A stretch of 64,000 nt of DNA from Prochlorococcus sp. AG-347-I21 (GTDB lineage: Bacteria > Cyanobacteriota > Cyanobacteriia > PCC-6307 > Cyanobiaceae). The stretch covers positions 35,034 to 99,033 of the forward strand of contig QCBP01000005.1 in NCBI GenBank assembly GCA_003279055.1, given 5' to 3'. Position numbers and translations under genes: made by a program. Positions within the stretch are counted from its first letter, which is position 1; every line of letters begins with the position of its first letter. A model generated the notes under the pieces. The model was not told the DNA's origin, did not search any database, and saw nothing but the letters and a program-made list of their open reading frames with translations. This document shows positions 51,505 to 58,736 of the stretch, piece after piece.

Positions 51505-52695
51505 CTATCTCCATTTTTGATCAACTGACATATTGCATTTATCTGAAATCCATTCTGGTTTAGATTTTCTTGGAAGCTGACCACTTACTACGAGATGTGC
51601 AATTGAATCACAAATAACTCTAGTAGCTAATAATGCTGTCATATCGCTTACATCATATGGAGGCGAAACCTCAACAAGCTCAATTCCACATACATTAACT
51701 TTTCTGATAATGTACTCCAAAAGTTTTAATGCCTCTCGAGGTAATAAACCCCCAGGTTCAGGCCAACCAGTTCCAGGGACAAATCCAGCATCAATACAAT
51801 CAATATCAAAAGAAATATATACACAGTCAGTTCCATCCGTAGCTTTTTCAATCGCAAAATCAGCGGCCTCTTTTAATCCCATTTCACAAATATCAGTAAC
51901 TGTTAAAACATTTGTACTTCTTTCCCTGCAAATTTTCACTCCTTCTCTTGGTACTTGCCAACCTCCAATTCCTAATTGAACAAGATTTTTTGCAGGTGCA
52001 TTTTTCATATTAGTTGCATGAAACCATGGACAGGTATGCATTCTTTCATCTAAATCTGTTTCTTGAGTATCTACATGTCTATCAAAATGAATGATCCCTA
52101 CTTTTTTATCTCCTAAGTGGCGACAAACTCCTCTAACTGTAGGAAAACCTATTGAATGATCTCCACCTAAAATAATTGGAAATGCACCGCTAGCAAAAAT
52201 ATGAGCAACCCCCTTTGAAATTTGATCAAAACTTTTTTCATTATTAGCTGGAATTGTAAAAATATCTCCTACATCACAAATAGATATCTGCTCTCTAAGA
52301 TCCACTCCCATTTCGTAATTGTAAGGAGTATAAAGAGCAGAAATTTTTCTTATTCCTTGAGGTCCGAATCTTGTCCCTGGTCTATAAGTAGTTCCAGAAT
52401 CATGAGGAACACCAACTATCGCAACATCATAATTTCCCACTTCATTTACATTTTCAACATATGGAGCTTTCATGAAAGTATTGATACCTGCAAAATGGGG
52501 TAATTCTCCTCTTGAAAATGTAGATATATTTCTATCGACAATACTTTTTGCTCCTTCTAAACCATATTCCTTTGCTCGGGCAACCTCAGTTTCCCATCCT
52601 TTCAAAGGTAATTTTGATTCTTTTTCTAAAGCATCCATTCCTTCACTGGGATGCTTCCTTATAAAGTCTTGATTTTTAGATGATTCAGTAGTCAC
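51505..52695 (-). CDS. gdmH: Nickel-dependent guanidine hydrolase (agmatinase-like ureohydrolase)
   Basis: 396 residues. Ureohydrolase fold with the metal motifs LGGDHSIGFP, IIHFDRHVDTQETD (the usual DAHxD is DRHVD here) and YISFDIDCIDAGFVPGTG. It has a ~60-residue N-terminal extension compared with plain agmatinases, as in Synechocystis Sll1077, the guanidine hydrolase GdmH. Sll1077 also sits with HypA/HypB-like and ABC transporter genes, as here. It hydrolyses guanidine to urea and ammonia with nickel. An agmatinase role cannot be excluded from sequence, but HypAB linkage argues for GdmH. Confidence 0.88.
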   Translation of the reverse strand: MTTESSKNQDFIRKHPSEGMDALEKESKLPLKGWETEVARAKEYGLEGAKSIVDRNISTFSRGELPHFAGINTFMKAPYVENVNEVGNYDVAIVGVPHDSGTTYRPGTRFGPQGIRKISALYTPYNYEMGVDLREQISICDVGDIFTIPANNEKSFDQISKGVAHIFASGAFPIILGGDHSIGFPTVRGVCRHLGDKKVGIIHFDRHVDTQETDLDERMHTCPWFHATNMKNAPAKNLVQLGIGGWQVPREGVKICRERSTNVLTVTDICEMGLKEAADFAIEKATDGTDCVYISFDIDCIDAGFVPGTGWPEPGGLLPREALKLLEYIIRKVNVCGIELVEVSPPYDVSDMTALLATRVICDSIAHLVVSGQLPRKSKPEWISDKCNMSVDQKWR

Positions 52696-52828
52696 AAATT
52701 TAAAATTCTTTTTACACTTATTTCAATATTGTCAATAAAAATAAAAATGAACCATAAACTTGCTTTAAAAGATTCTCATTTAAACATTGTTAAATAACTT
52801 CTCGCAAAAATAAAATAAAAAACTTTAT

Positions 52829-52847
52829 AAAAAAAGCCAGCCGGCTT
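52829..52847 (-). terminator. Intrinsic terminator
   Basis: Minus strand: AAGCC-GGCT-GGCTT stem-loop followed by seven T. It ends the small minus-strand gene at 52906-53022 and separates it from the gdmH operon. The rest of 52696-52905 holds the promoter of the operon; I see no guanidine-riboswitch core motif in it. Confidence 0.7.
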
Positions 52848-52905
52848 AATTACAAAAGTATTTAAAATATTTAATAACGGAATAAATGATAGAAGAAATA
52901 ATTAG

Positions 52906-53022
52906 TTAAAAAGTATTAGATATTTTATTTTTCATATTTTCAATTTTATTGATTAATTCATCTAACCATTCTGTATTATTTTGCTCTTGTCTTTTATGGC
53001 TTTGACTTTTTTGAGTACTCAT
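52906..53022 (-). CDS. 38-aa microprotein of the NTEWLDxLIN family
   Basis: ATG 53022 (minus) opens MSTQKSQSHKRQEQNNTEWL followed by DELINKIENMKNKISNTF. The block NTEWLDELINKIENMKNKIS recurs at 59147-59284 (NTEWLDKLINNIEDMKNKIS) and, more diverged, at 53825-53932. A soluble amphipathic helix with a basic N-terminus. Function unknown. Confidence 0.7.
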   Translation of the reverse strand: MSTQKSQSHKRQEQNNTEWLDELINKIENMKNKISNTF

Positions 53023-53246
53023 AAATTTCTTATATTTAGATTATCCATTTAATATATCTTTTGAAATTACAGGAATCAATAAGCAATATTACCAAATCGG
53101 TTGATAAGACAAGCTTTAGTAGCATTTCATACAAACCTAACCAACACAAATTAACTAAGAAAATCTAAATCTCTTCAGTTAAGTATTTTCTACGATGTTT
53201 TTATTTTAAATTCTGATTTGAATAAGAAAAGGGTATAGATATTCCT

Positions 53247-53354
53247 ATGGAAAAATCATTTCTAAATTTCATTTATTGGATCTTGGTAAAGTCAGCTGAA
53301 AGTTACTACGGAGATTCATTAAAAACAGAAGTACCATATACACCTTATTTTTAG
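53247..53354 (+). CDS. 35-aa microprotein of the WxLxxSAESxYG family
   Basis: ATG 53247 opens MEKSFLNFIYWILVKSAESY followed by YGDSLKTEVPYTPYF. Paralogue of the 42179 protein (MEKALVNFFYWLLIRSAESH). A membrane-inserting N-terminal helix ending in SAESxYGxS. Function unknown. Confidence 0.65.
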   Translation: MEKSFLNFIYWILVKSAESYYGDSLKTEVPYTPYF

Positions 53355-53421
53355 TTTTGGCGGACTTTAACTTTTAATATTAGATCTCTAGTTTGAGATC
53401 TATTAGTTTGGAATTAATTTA

Positions 53422-53580
53422 TCAAAAAACACAATATGGGTTACTTATAGATTCTCTACAAAATATTCTCTTACGTTGAATTTCTTTTAGTGATTGTGAA
53501 TAAATTTTAGCGGTAAGGATCGCTCCAAAATTAACTAAAATTATAATTAGAAGAAGTAGCTCAATTGCGAGGTTGGTCAT
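53422..53580 (-). CDS. 52-aa membrane microprotein
   Basis: ATG 53580 (minus) opens MTNLAIELLLLIIILVNFGA followed by ILTAKIYSQSLKEIQRKRIF and two Cys in the tail (FCRESISNPYCVF). One helix and a soluble Cys-pair tail. The start is preceded by AGGAGGG-like sequence on the minus strand (GGGTAATCTTATG context is weaker). Function unknown. Confidence 0.6.
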   Translation of the reverse strand: MTNLAIELLLLIIILVNFGAILTAKIYSQSLKEIQRKRIFCRESISNPYCVF

Positions 53581-53708
53581 AAGATTACCCTCCTTCAATC
53601 TATATAAAAACTCTATAAGGTCAAAATAGTTATTGAATAGACTTTAAATTCCTATTTTTAGCCATCAAGATTCTCTGGTAATAATCTAGGTTCACAATTT
53701 TCGACGAA

Positions 53709-53822
53709 TTATTCTAGAGACTTTTCAGTATTACTCTTAATTTCGCAACTACGAAGACAATCATAGAAGGCATACTTGGGATCTAATTCATTTTTGAATT
53801 GTTTATTTCTAAATGTATTCAT
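53709..53822 (-). CDS. 37-aa microprotein with CxxxC
   Basis: ATG 53822 (minus) opens MNTFRNKQFKNELDPKYAFY followed by DCLRSCEIKSNTEKSLE. It starts 2 bases after the stop of the next upstream microprotein (53825-53932), whose final codons AAAGGGAG provide the ribosome site. Function unknown. Confidence 0.6.
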   Translation of the reverse strand: MNTFRNKQFKNELDPKYAFYDCLRSCEIKSNTEKSLE

Positions 53823-53824
53823 GA

Positions 53825-53932
53825 TCAAACTCCCTTTGATTTTTTTTCAAGTTGATTAATTAATTTATCCAACCAAAGAGTGTTATTGATCTTTTTTGTG
53901 TTTTTAAAGTATTTCGTTTTGTAAGTACTCAT
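53825..53932 (-). CDS. 35-aa microprotein, diverged NTxWLDKLIN family member
   Basis: ATG 53932 (minus) opens MSTYKTKYFKNTKKINNTLW followed by LDKLINQLEKKSKGV. It shares NNTxWLDxLINxxE with the proteins at 52906 and 59147 and the MST start with the first. Operon with the 37-aa gene. Confidence 0.65.
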   Translation of the reverse strand: MSTYKTKYFKNTKKINNTLWLDKLINQLEKKSKGV

Positions 53933-54121
53933 GAAGTTAAACCTCAATCAGTGGGTCTAACTTAGAGTTTTTAATTAAAATTTCCTAGAGCAAAAATACT
54001 GATTATTAATTTAGTGAAATATTTTTAAAAAGATTAATTTATAGTTTGTATTTTAGGTATTAAAACTCTTGATTCTTGAATATAACTAATACTAAATAAC
54101 TTCTTAAAAAAGGGGTTAATT

Positions 54122-54292
54122 ATGACTTACGGAAATCTAATTAAAAATAAAATTCAACATGTATTTGGTGGTTTGTTTGATACGTTTTCAATTGAGAGAA
54201 AACTAACTGATGCTCAAATGGAATGTATGCAATTCGGAATTTGTGATTATGCTCCAAGACAAGTTGAGGAAGTTCCCTTTTTTCATTATTAA
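54122..54292 (+). CDS. 56-aa microprotein
   Basis: ATG 54122 after AAAAAAGGGG opens MTYGNLIKNKIQHVFGGLFD and ends ICDYAPRQVEEVPFFHY. Two Cys (MECMQFGICDY). The minus-strand frame covering the same bases has no ribosome site and is rejected. Function unknown. Confidence 0.6.
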   Translation: MTYGNLIKNKIQHVFGGLFDTFSIERKLTDAQMECMQFGICDYAPRQVEEVPFFHY

Positions 54293-54319
54293 AATGAATT
54301 AATTTTAAACGAAGCGCAA

Positions 54320-54634
54320 TTAGCTTCTCCTCACCCAATCAGGAGATCCACTAAACCAATCAGCAAGATCATCATTTTTGGGATCGAAATGATTTTCAGT
54401 TTCTAAACCATCAAGGCCAAGATTCTGGATTAGTCCATTTATTCCATCTGATTTTTGCTTACCATATCTTCTCAAACTGTTAGCTTTCTTAAGCCATGTC
54501 CATATTGTTGAATTATGTTTTGCAAACTTTTCAACATAAATTCTTTCTTCCAATGCGACAGGTTCATCTATTGAAATCCTCTTTACAATATCCTTGATTT
54601 TTAGACGAGTCTTGTTGGTTAGAAACATATTCAT
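54320..54634 (-). CDS. Conserved hypothetical protein
   Basis: 104 residues. MNMFLTNKTRLKIKDIVKRI, ISIDEPVALEERIYVEKFAK, TIWTWLKKANSLRRYGKQKS and FDPKNDDLADWFSGSPDWVR. Soluble, basic N-terminal half and acidic C-terminal half. Resembles small cyanobacterial proteins of unknown function. A 313-bp non-coding stretch follows on the right; it holds only repeat copy 2. Confidence 0.65.
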   Translation of the reverse strand: MNMFLTNKTRLKIKDIVKRISIDEPVALEERIYVEKFAKHNSTIWTWLKKANSLRRYGKQKSDGINGLIQNLGLDGLETENHFDPKNDDLADWFSGSPDWVRRS

Positions 54635-54873
54635 AAAAGAAGTTAATGTTTTATAAAAGTTTTTTTTATGAATGTCTTGTCAATCTTTATTTCAAGAAAA
54701 AGTATTTTTTAGGAGCTTTTCAAGGACAAATATATTTATTTAACAACAGGTATATTCAATTGGTAAAAAAGACTACTTAATTTGATTTATATAACTTATA
54801 CAAATATGAGTTCCATATAAGTTTCTCTATATAATTTAAGATTTAATTTATAAAATTGAATAAGGAAAATTTA

Positions 54874-54919
54874 CATTGACAATCGATCTAAACTAAGAGA
54901 ATAAATGAGCCTCTTTTTT
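54874..54919 (+). repeat. Palindromic intergenic element, copy 2
   Basis: CATTGACAATCGATCTAA (54874-54891) followed by an AAGAG...CTCTT pair and TTTTTT. It lies 28 bp upstream of the dienelactone hydrolase ATG. Most diverged copy (two changes in the dyad). Confidence 0.75.
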
Positions 54920-54947
54920 CTGACACAAACTTTTTATGTAATCACAA

Positions 54948-55667
54948 ATGAAAGGTCAATGGACAGACGTTTATAGTGGTAATTTACCCCTTAGATCTTG
55001 GTGGGTAGATTCAGGCGGTGAGTGTGAATATATATCTATAGTTTTACCAGAGGTGTTTGGGATAAATCACTGGATAAGGAGTTTTTCTGAAAAATTAGCT
55101 AAACAAAATGTAACTGTATTAGCCTTACCTCTTTACGGTAGAACAGCTCCAAAATTAGATTTATCATACACCGATGCAGACTTAAAATTAGGCAGGCATC
55201 ATAAAAATTTAACCACTTCAAAAAATATTATTAAAGATATTTCTGCAGCTCTGAATTGGGTTAAAGAAAAATATCCAAAAAAGAAAATCTCAATTATTGG
55301 ATTTTGTTTTGGGGGTCATGCAGCAGTTATAGCTTCTTCTTTAAAAGGAATAGATAGTACATTTTGTTTTTATGGGGCAGGGGTAACTGCGCCAAGAAAT
55401 GATACTAATTTTGCACCTATTGATTTACTAGAAAAAGTTTCTGGAAAATTAAACTTCATATGTGGTTCTTCAGATGATTTAATTCCCGTACAAGATAGAT
55501 TAGAAATTAAAAAAAGATTTAAAAAACTAGATCCGTTAGAAAAAAGATTTATTTATGTCGAAGTTAAAGAGGCTGATCATGGCTTTATGTGCGAGGAAAG
55601 AGAATCTTTCCATAAGGATGGATCATTAATTGGTTGGAATTTATTGATGAAAGAATTAAATTATTAA
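54948..55667 (+). CDS. Dienelactone hydrolase family protein
   Basis: 239 residues, alpha/beta hydrolase. Catalytic triad as in DLH: nucleophile Cys in ISIIGFCFGGHAAV, Asp in GSSDDLIPVQD and His in EADHGFMCEER. LPEVFGINHWIRSFSEKLAK is the DLH start. The natural substrate in cyanobacteria is unknown. It follows repeat element copy 2. Confidence 0.9.
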   Translation: MKGQWTDVYSGNLPLRSWWVDSGGECEYISIVLPEVFGINHWIRSFSEKLAKQNVTVLALPLYGRTAPKLDLSYTDADLKLGRHHKNLTTSKNIIKDISAALNWVKEKYPKKKISIIGFCFGGHAAVIASSLKGIDSTFCFYGAGVTAPRNDTNFAPIDLLEKVSGKLNFICGSSDDLIPVQDRLEIKKRFKKLDPLEKRFIYVEVKEADHGFMCEERESFHKDGSLIGWNLLMKELNY

Positions 55668-55849
55668 AATTCTTGAGAATAATTTTGATTAGTGTATGCA
55701 CTAATAATTTATTAAAATTCAATTCTTTCATGAAAAAACTTTTAAAAAAGGGCTTCAGATTAAATAACTTCAAAAGTCAAATCAATTACTGCCAAAAATG
55801 AAAAAAATAAATACTATGAGTCTAAATAATTTTTTAGAAATTCAAATTC

Positions 55850-56278
55850 ATGATGAAAAATTTATTCATAGCATTTGCTTTTGCATTAATGCTTATCAAC
55901 CCTAGTATTTCTATAGCTGCAGAATCTCCCGTTGAAGTACAAGAAGTCTTTGTAGGTTCTGAGACTATGGATGGAGATGCTCTTAAATACCCAAAAGGAA
56001 AAGCAGAAATAAGATTACAAAGAGTCGAGTTGGCTGAAGGAGGAATAGTTCCACTCCACTCTCATCCAATTCCATTATTAGGCAATGTTGAGCAAGGTAC
56101 GATTGTTGTCAAAAGAGAGGGGATGAAAGATCTTACCTATACAGCAGGGGATACTTTTATAGTTGGCCCAAAGACACCAAAACATACAATGGGTAATGCA
56201 AAAACTGATAACGCAATAGTTTGGTTCGCAGCAATTGGAGCAAAAGATGTTCCAATTTTAATTCCCGCTGAAGGATAA
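55850..56278 (+). CDS. Exported cupin protein
   Basis: 142 residues with a signal peptide (residues 1-23, LFIAFAFALMLINPSISIAA). Cupin 1 has LAEGGIVPLHSHPIPLLGNVEQG with HxH and a conserved E, cupin 2 has GDTFIVGPKTPKHTMGNA with the last His. A periplasmic or lumenal single-domain cupin. Role unknown. Confidence 0.85.
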   Translation: MMKNLFIAFAFALMLINPSISIAAESPVEVQEVFVGSETMDGDALKYPKGKAEIRLQRVELAEGGIVPLHSHPIPLLGNVEQGTIVVKREGMKDLTYTAGDTFIVGPKTPKHTMGNAKTDNAIVWFAAIGAKDVPILIPAEG

Positions 56279-56349
56279 ATTTTAATCTTAAATCAATTTT
56301 TTTGATTTACATTCAAACTAAAATGAGGAGCAGTTAGCTCCTTTTTTTT

Positions 56350-56658
56350 ATGACTGCTCAAAATTTTATGAATGTTGTTCGATTTAAATTAAAGTCAGAT
56401 TGTATAGATCAGTATTTTGAAGTAATAGATAAAACAAGTTTTGAGGGGATGACTCAAAGATATATCGCAAAAACTGGAGATTATGATTACTGTTTTGTTG
56501 GGATCTGGAAAAATGCAGAAGCTATTGCAGCTCAAAGACCAGCTATGATTGCTCATCTTGATGAGGTTAGAGGATTTATGGAAGAGTTATCTCCTGAACT
56601 TGGAGTTACCGATCCCGTTTCAGGAAATATTGTTTCTAAAGTTGGTTATCATGATTGA
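56350..56658 (+). CDS. ABM-like (dimeric alpha/beta barrel) hypothetical protein
   Basis: 102 residues. MNVVRFKLKSDCIDQYFEVI, YIAKTGDYDYCFVGIWKNAE and RGFMEELSPELGVTDPVSGN follow the strand-helix-strand pattern of antibiotic-biosynthesis-monooxygenase-like small enzymes. The stop codon overlaps the first base of the palindromic repeat (copy 3). Function unknown. Confidence 0.7.
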   Translation: MTAQNFMNVVRFKLKSDCIDQYFEVIDKTSFEGMTQRYIAKTGDYDYCFVGIWKNAEAIAAQRPAMIAHLDEVRGFMEELSPELGVTDPVSGNIVSKVGYHD

Positions 56659-56700
56659 CAGTCAATCTAAACTAAAGGGCAATTAGCTTTTTTTTTTAGT
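56653..56700 (+). repeat. Palindromic intergenic element, copy 3
   Basis: GATTGACAGTCAATCTAA (56653-56670): a perfect 7-1-7 palindrome GATTGAC-A-GTCAATC. It starts in the last sense codon of the previous gene and its T-run ends just before the ATG at 56701, so it fills the whole intergenic space. Confidence 0.85.
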
Positions 56701-57096
56701 ATGAAGTTAAAAAATATTTTAAAAACTACTGGGAGTCTTCATATCCTATTGGGATTATTAATAATTTTTCTACTTATTTTTTCTGTGGAAACTATCGCAG
56801 GCAATGCTTCAAGTGAAACATTGCTTTTTGTAAGAGGGACTGCAAATGTTGTAGCAGCTAGTAATTTAGGGATAGGTTTCCTATTGATTATTTGCAGCTC
56901 TATCAAAGATAAGAAATCTTTAAAAAAAGTTTTATCAGGTGAACTAGCTTTAATGGCTTGTTTATTAGCAGTAGCTTTATTCAATACTTTTAATGCTGGA
57001 AGAATTGTTGATGGAGGTCCTCCACCCCCATTTTGGGTTATTTTAATAGTGAATCCTATATTATGTACTTATGGATTAGTTAAAAGGAAAAACTGA
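56701..57096 (+). CDS. Four-helix membrane protein
   Basis: 131 residues with four helices (ILLGLLIIFLLIFSVETIAG; ANVVAASNLGIGFLLIICSS; ELALMACLLAVALFNTFNAG; FWVILIVNPILCTYGLVKRK) and a GGPPPPF loop. Reads like a small DUF family of cyanobacterial membrane proteins. Translation starts directly at the end of repeat copy 3. Function unknown. Confidence 0.7.
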   Translation: MKLKNILKTTGSLHILLGLLIIFLLIFSVETIAGNASSETLLFVRGTANVVAASNLGIGFLLIICSSIKDKKSLKKVLSGELALMACLLAVALFNTFNAGRIVDGGPPPPFWVILIVNPILCTYGLVKRKN

Positions 57097-57101
57097 CTGA
57101 T

Positions 57102-57146
57102 ATGACTGAAATTAACTACTGGCTAATGAAAAATACACCCGTCTAG
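57102..57146 (+). repeat. Duplicated 5' end of the EVE-domain gene (copy A)
   Basis: ATGACTGAAATTAACTACTG at 57102 continues with GGCTAATGAAAA and gives MTEINYWLMKNTPV then TAG. The true gene at 63546 starts MTEINYWLMKSEPD. It is a decayed or truncated duplicate of the first ~11 codons, with no downstream reading. Confidence 0.85.
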
Positions 57147-57179
57147 CTATAACTGCGATCTCAAGGAATCGTAATTTTT

Positions 57180-57199
57180 TATTCAAACTTTATTCAAAC
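57180..57199 (+). promoter_or_regulatory. Tandem 11-bp-period direct repeat (TATTCAAAC)
   Basis: TATTCAAAC at 57180-57188 and again at 57191-57199, separated by TT. The same architecture occurs at 60878-60897 and, as GTTCACAC twice, at 63500-63518. Direct repeats on one helical face fit an OmpR/PhoB-type regulator box. Regulator unknown. Confidence 0.5.
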
Positions 57200-57206
57200 T
57201 TTTAGC

Positions 57207-57247
57207 GATTGACAGTCGATCTAACCTCGACCCTACTTTTTTAGATA
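57207..57247 (+). repeat. Palindromic intergenic element, copy 4
   Basis: GATTGACAGTCGATCTAA at 57207-57224, then CCTCGACCCTACTTTTTTA without the hairpin of copy 1. It lies directly after the tandem repeat box and upstream of the microprotein at 57311. Confidence 0.8.
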
Positions 57248-57310
57248 AAGTACCTATATTTTCTTATTGATTTAAAAGTTATTATTTTTGCAAATAACAG
57301 GATTAAAAAA

Positions 57311-57433
57311 ATGATGAAACTTGCAATCATTTTCTTACCAATTGTCTTTGCACTTATATGGGCTTTGTTTATTGGGTTAAGAATAAATAAAGTAGAAAAT
57401 AGAGATGGAAAGAGAAAATTAATTAATTATTAA
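57311..57433 (+). CDS. 40-aa membrane microprotein
   Basis: ATG 57311 opens MMKLAIIFLPIVFALIWALF followed by IGLRINKVENRDGKRKLINY. One helix and a basic tail. Function unknown. Confidence 0.55.
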   Translation: MMKLAIIFLPIVFALIWALFIGLRINKVENRDGKRKLINY

Positions 57434-57540
57434 AAATAAGATTTAAATATAGAAGTCTTCTTCCATCCTTCCTCTTTCTTGCATTTTTTTATATCTTCGT
57501 AAGTATGCGTATATAGGCTTTCACATAGGGGTTAACGATT

Positions 57541-57807
57541 ATGAAGATTCCAATCGAAATGATGAAAGAAATTAGAGAAAGTGGGTACGATAAAAAGCTT
57601 GTATATACCTACATAAAAGAGCTATTAGACAGCGATAAAGAAATTCAAGAAAATAACAATCTAGAGCTTGTAGACAATTACTTATTAGATAAAAATTTAC
57701 AAGAACCTGCTCCTGAGATGCTTATGGCAGCAGAGCTTTTAGACGATTACTTATTAGATAAAAGATTTATGAGAGAACTTGAAGATGAAGAATATGATGC
57801 TGCTTAA
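57541..57807 (+). CDS. 88-aa acidic hypothetical protein with internal repeat
   Basis: 88 residues. An internal duplication is visible: LVDNYLLDKNLQEPAPEMLM and AELLDDYLLDKRFMRELEDE, both with (D)xYLLDKxxxxE. Acidic helical protein. Good GGGGTTAACGATT spacing before ATG 57541. Function unknown. Confidence 0.65.
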   Translation: MKIPIEMMKEIRESGYDKKLVYTYIKELLDSDKEIQENNNLELVDNYLLDKNLQEPAPEMLMAAELLDDYLLDKRFMRELEDEEYDAA

Positions 57808-57824
57808 AAATAACTATTAAATAC

Positions 57825-57868
57825 GATTGACAGTCGATCTAACATAGAGGGATAAAACCATCTTTTTT
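57825..57868 (+). repeat. Palindromic intergenic element, copy 5
   Basis: GATTGACAGTCGATCTAA at 57825-57842, then AGAGGGATAAAACCATCTTTTTT and immediately the ATG at 57869. It fills the intergenic space between two small genes, like copy 3. Confidence 0.85.
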
Positions 57869-58129
57869 ATGAATACCTTAATAGTTTCTACTTTTGATTG
57901 TTCTTTTGAAGATTTCGATAAATTTGTAGCCGATTTCCATGAAAAGGAGGGACATAAATATGTCGAAGAATATGAACTCATCAAGGTAAATGACCATAAA
58001 AGTCACTTGATACTTAAAGTCAAAGATTTAGAAGGATTTGCTGCTGCTACAAGTACTCCAGAGATGAAAGAGTGGGATAAAGAAAATGGTTATAAAGACA
58101 TTTGTTATTCACTAACTCCAGTTGAATAA
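57869..58129 (+). CDS. Small ferredoxin-like-fold hypothetical protein
   Basis: 86 residues. MNTLIVSTFDCSFEDFDKFV, VEEYELIKVNDHKSHLILKV and FAAATSTPEMKEWDKENGYK look like the DUF3764/ABM type small alpha-beta protein. Starts directly after repeat copy 5. Function unknown. Confidence 0.65.
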   Translation: MNTLIVSTFDCSFEDFDKFVADFHEKEGHKYVEEYELIKVNDHKSHLILKVKDLEGFAAATSTPEMKEWDKENGYKDICYSLTPVE

Positions 58130-58149
58130 ATTGAAACGCTTACTAAGAT

Positions 58150-58552
58150 ATGATGTGGTCTGATGATTAAAGATTTAATTAATCATGATTAAATCAATCT
58201 TAAGGATTCATGCAAAATATTCGAGACCGATTACTTTATTTATACGACAGTTCTGGTGATCGACTCGACCAAGGTTGACCAATTAGATCTTCACTAACCA
58301 ATGGTCTGCAACACCAAGGTAAATTAACTTTTCTAACCTTTACGGAAAGTAAGTTAAGTGATCAGAAATTAAACTTTAGGGATTAATTCTGAACTATCTT
58401 AAAAATTAAGTCGTTTGTAAAGCATGAAGAAGTGAGTAATCACTTTTACTTACAAAACTAATTTCTAAGAAAATTCTTAATCTGATTATCAAATAGATCT
58501 CCTTTCTGTCGTCACCATTAAAAAAAGACCTGTAACAGGGTCTTTTTTTATG
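58150..58552 (+). ncRNA. Gene-free region with candidate ncRNA and terminator
   Basis: No reading frame fits this ~600-bp gap between 57869 and 58737 genes. It has GC-richer parts with GACCAAGG repeated (58270-58320), a TTAACTT/AAGTTAA hairpin (around 58325-58357) and ends in a strong hairpin at 58521-58549 with runs of A before and T after. The likely reading is a plus-strand small RNA ending at that terminator; its 5' end is unknown. Confidence 0.4.
58521..58549. terminator. Bidirectional terminator hairpin
   Basis: AAAAAAGACCTG / CAGGGTCTTTTTT, 12-bp stem with one bulged G and TAA loop, A-run on the left and T-run on the right. Confidence 0.75.
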
Positions 58553-58736
58553 TCTTAAATCTTATTGATTTACTATTAATCCACAAATAACTAAATATTT
58601 TTATCTCACTCTTTTACGATCAGTTAATGCTTTTTCAAAAGTAGAAAAGAAAGTACAAATGCTATTCAATGCAACCAACAAAAGAACTACTGATCTTCCA
58701 TGTTGATTTAATTGAAGTGTTCTTTAAGTCATATTC

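Noticed and set aside
52696..52905. Possible guanidine riboswitch upstream of gdmH
   Set aside because: I could not find the conserved ACTAGGG / GGTCCGAGAG-type core of the guanidine-I class, and the leader looks too AT-rich and short.
54141..54338. 65-codon minus-strand frame
   Set aside because: The plus strand has a better small gene (54122-54292) with a ribosome site; the minus frame has none.
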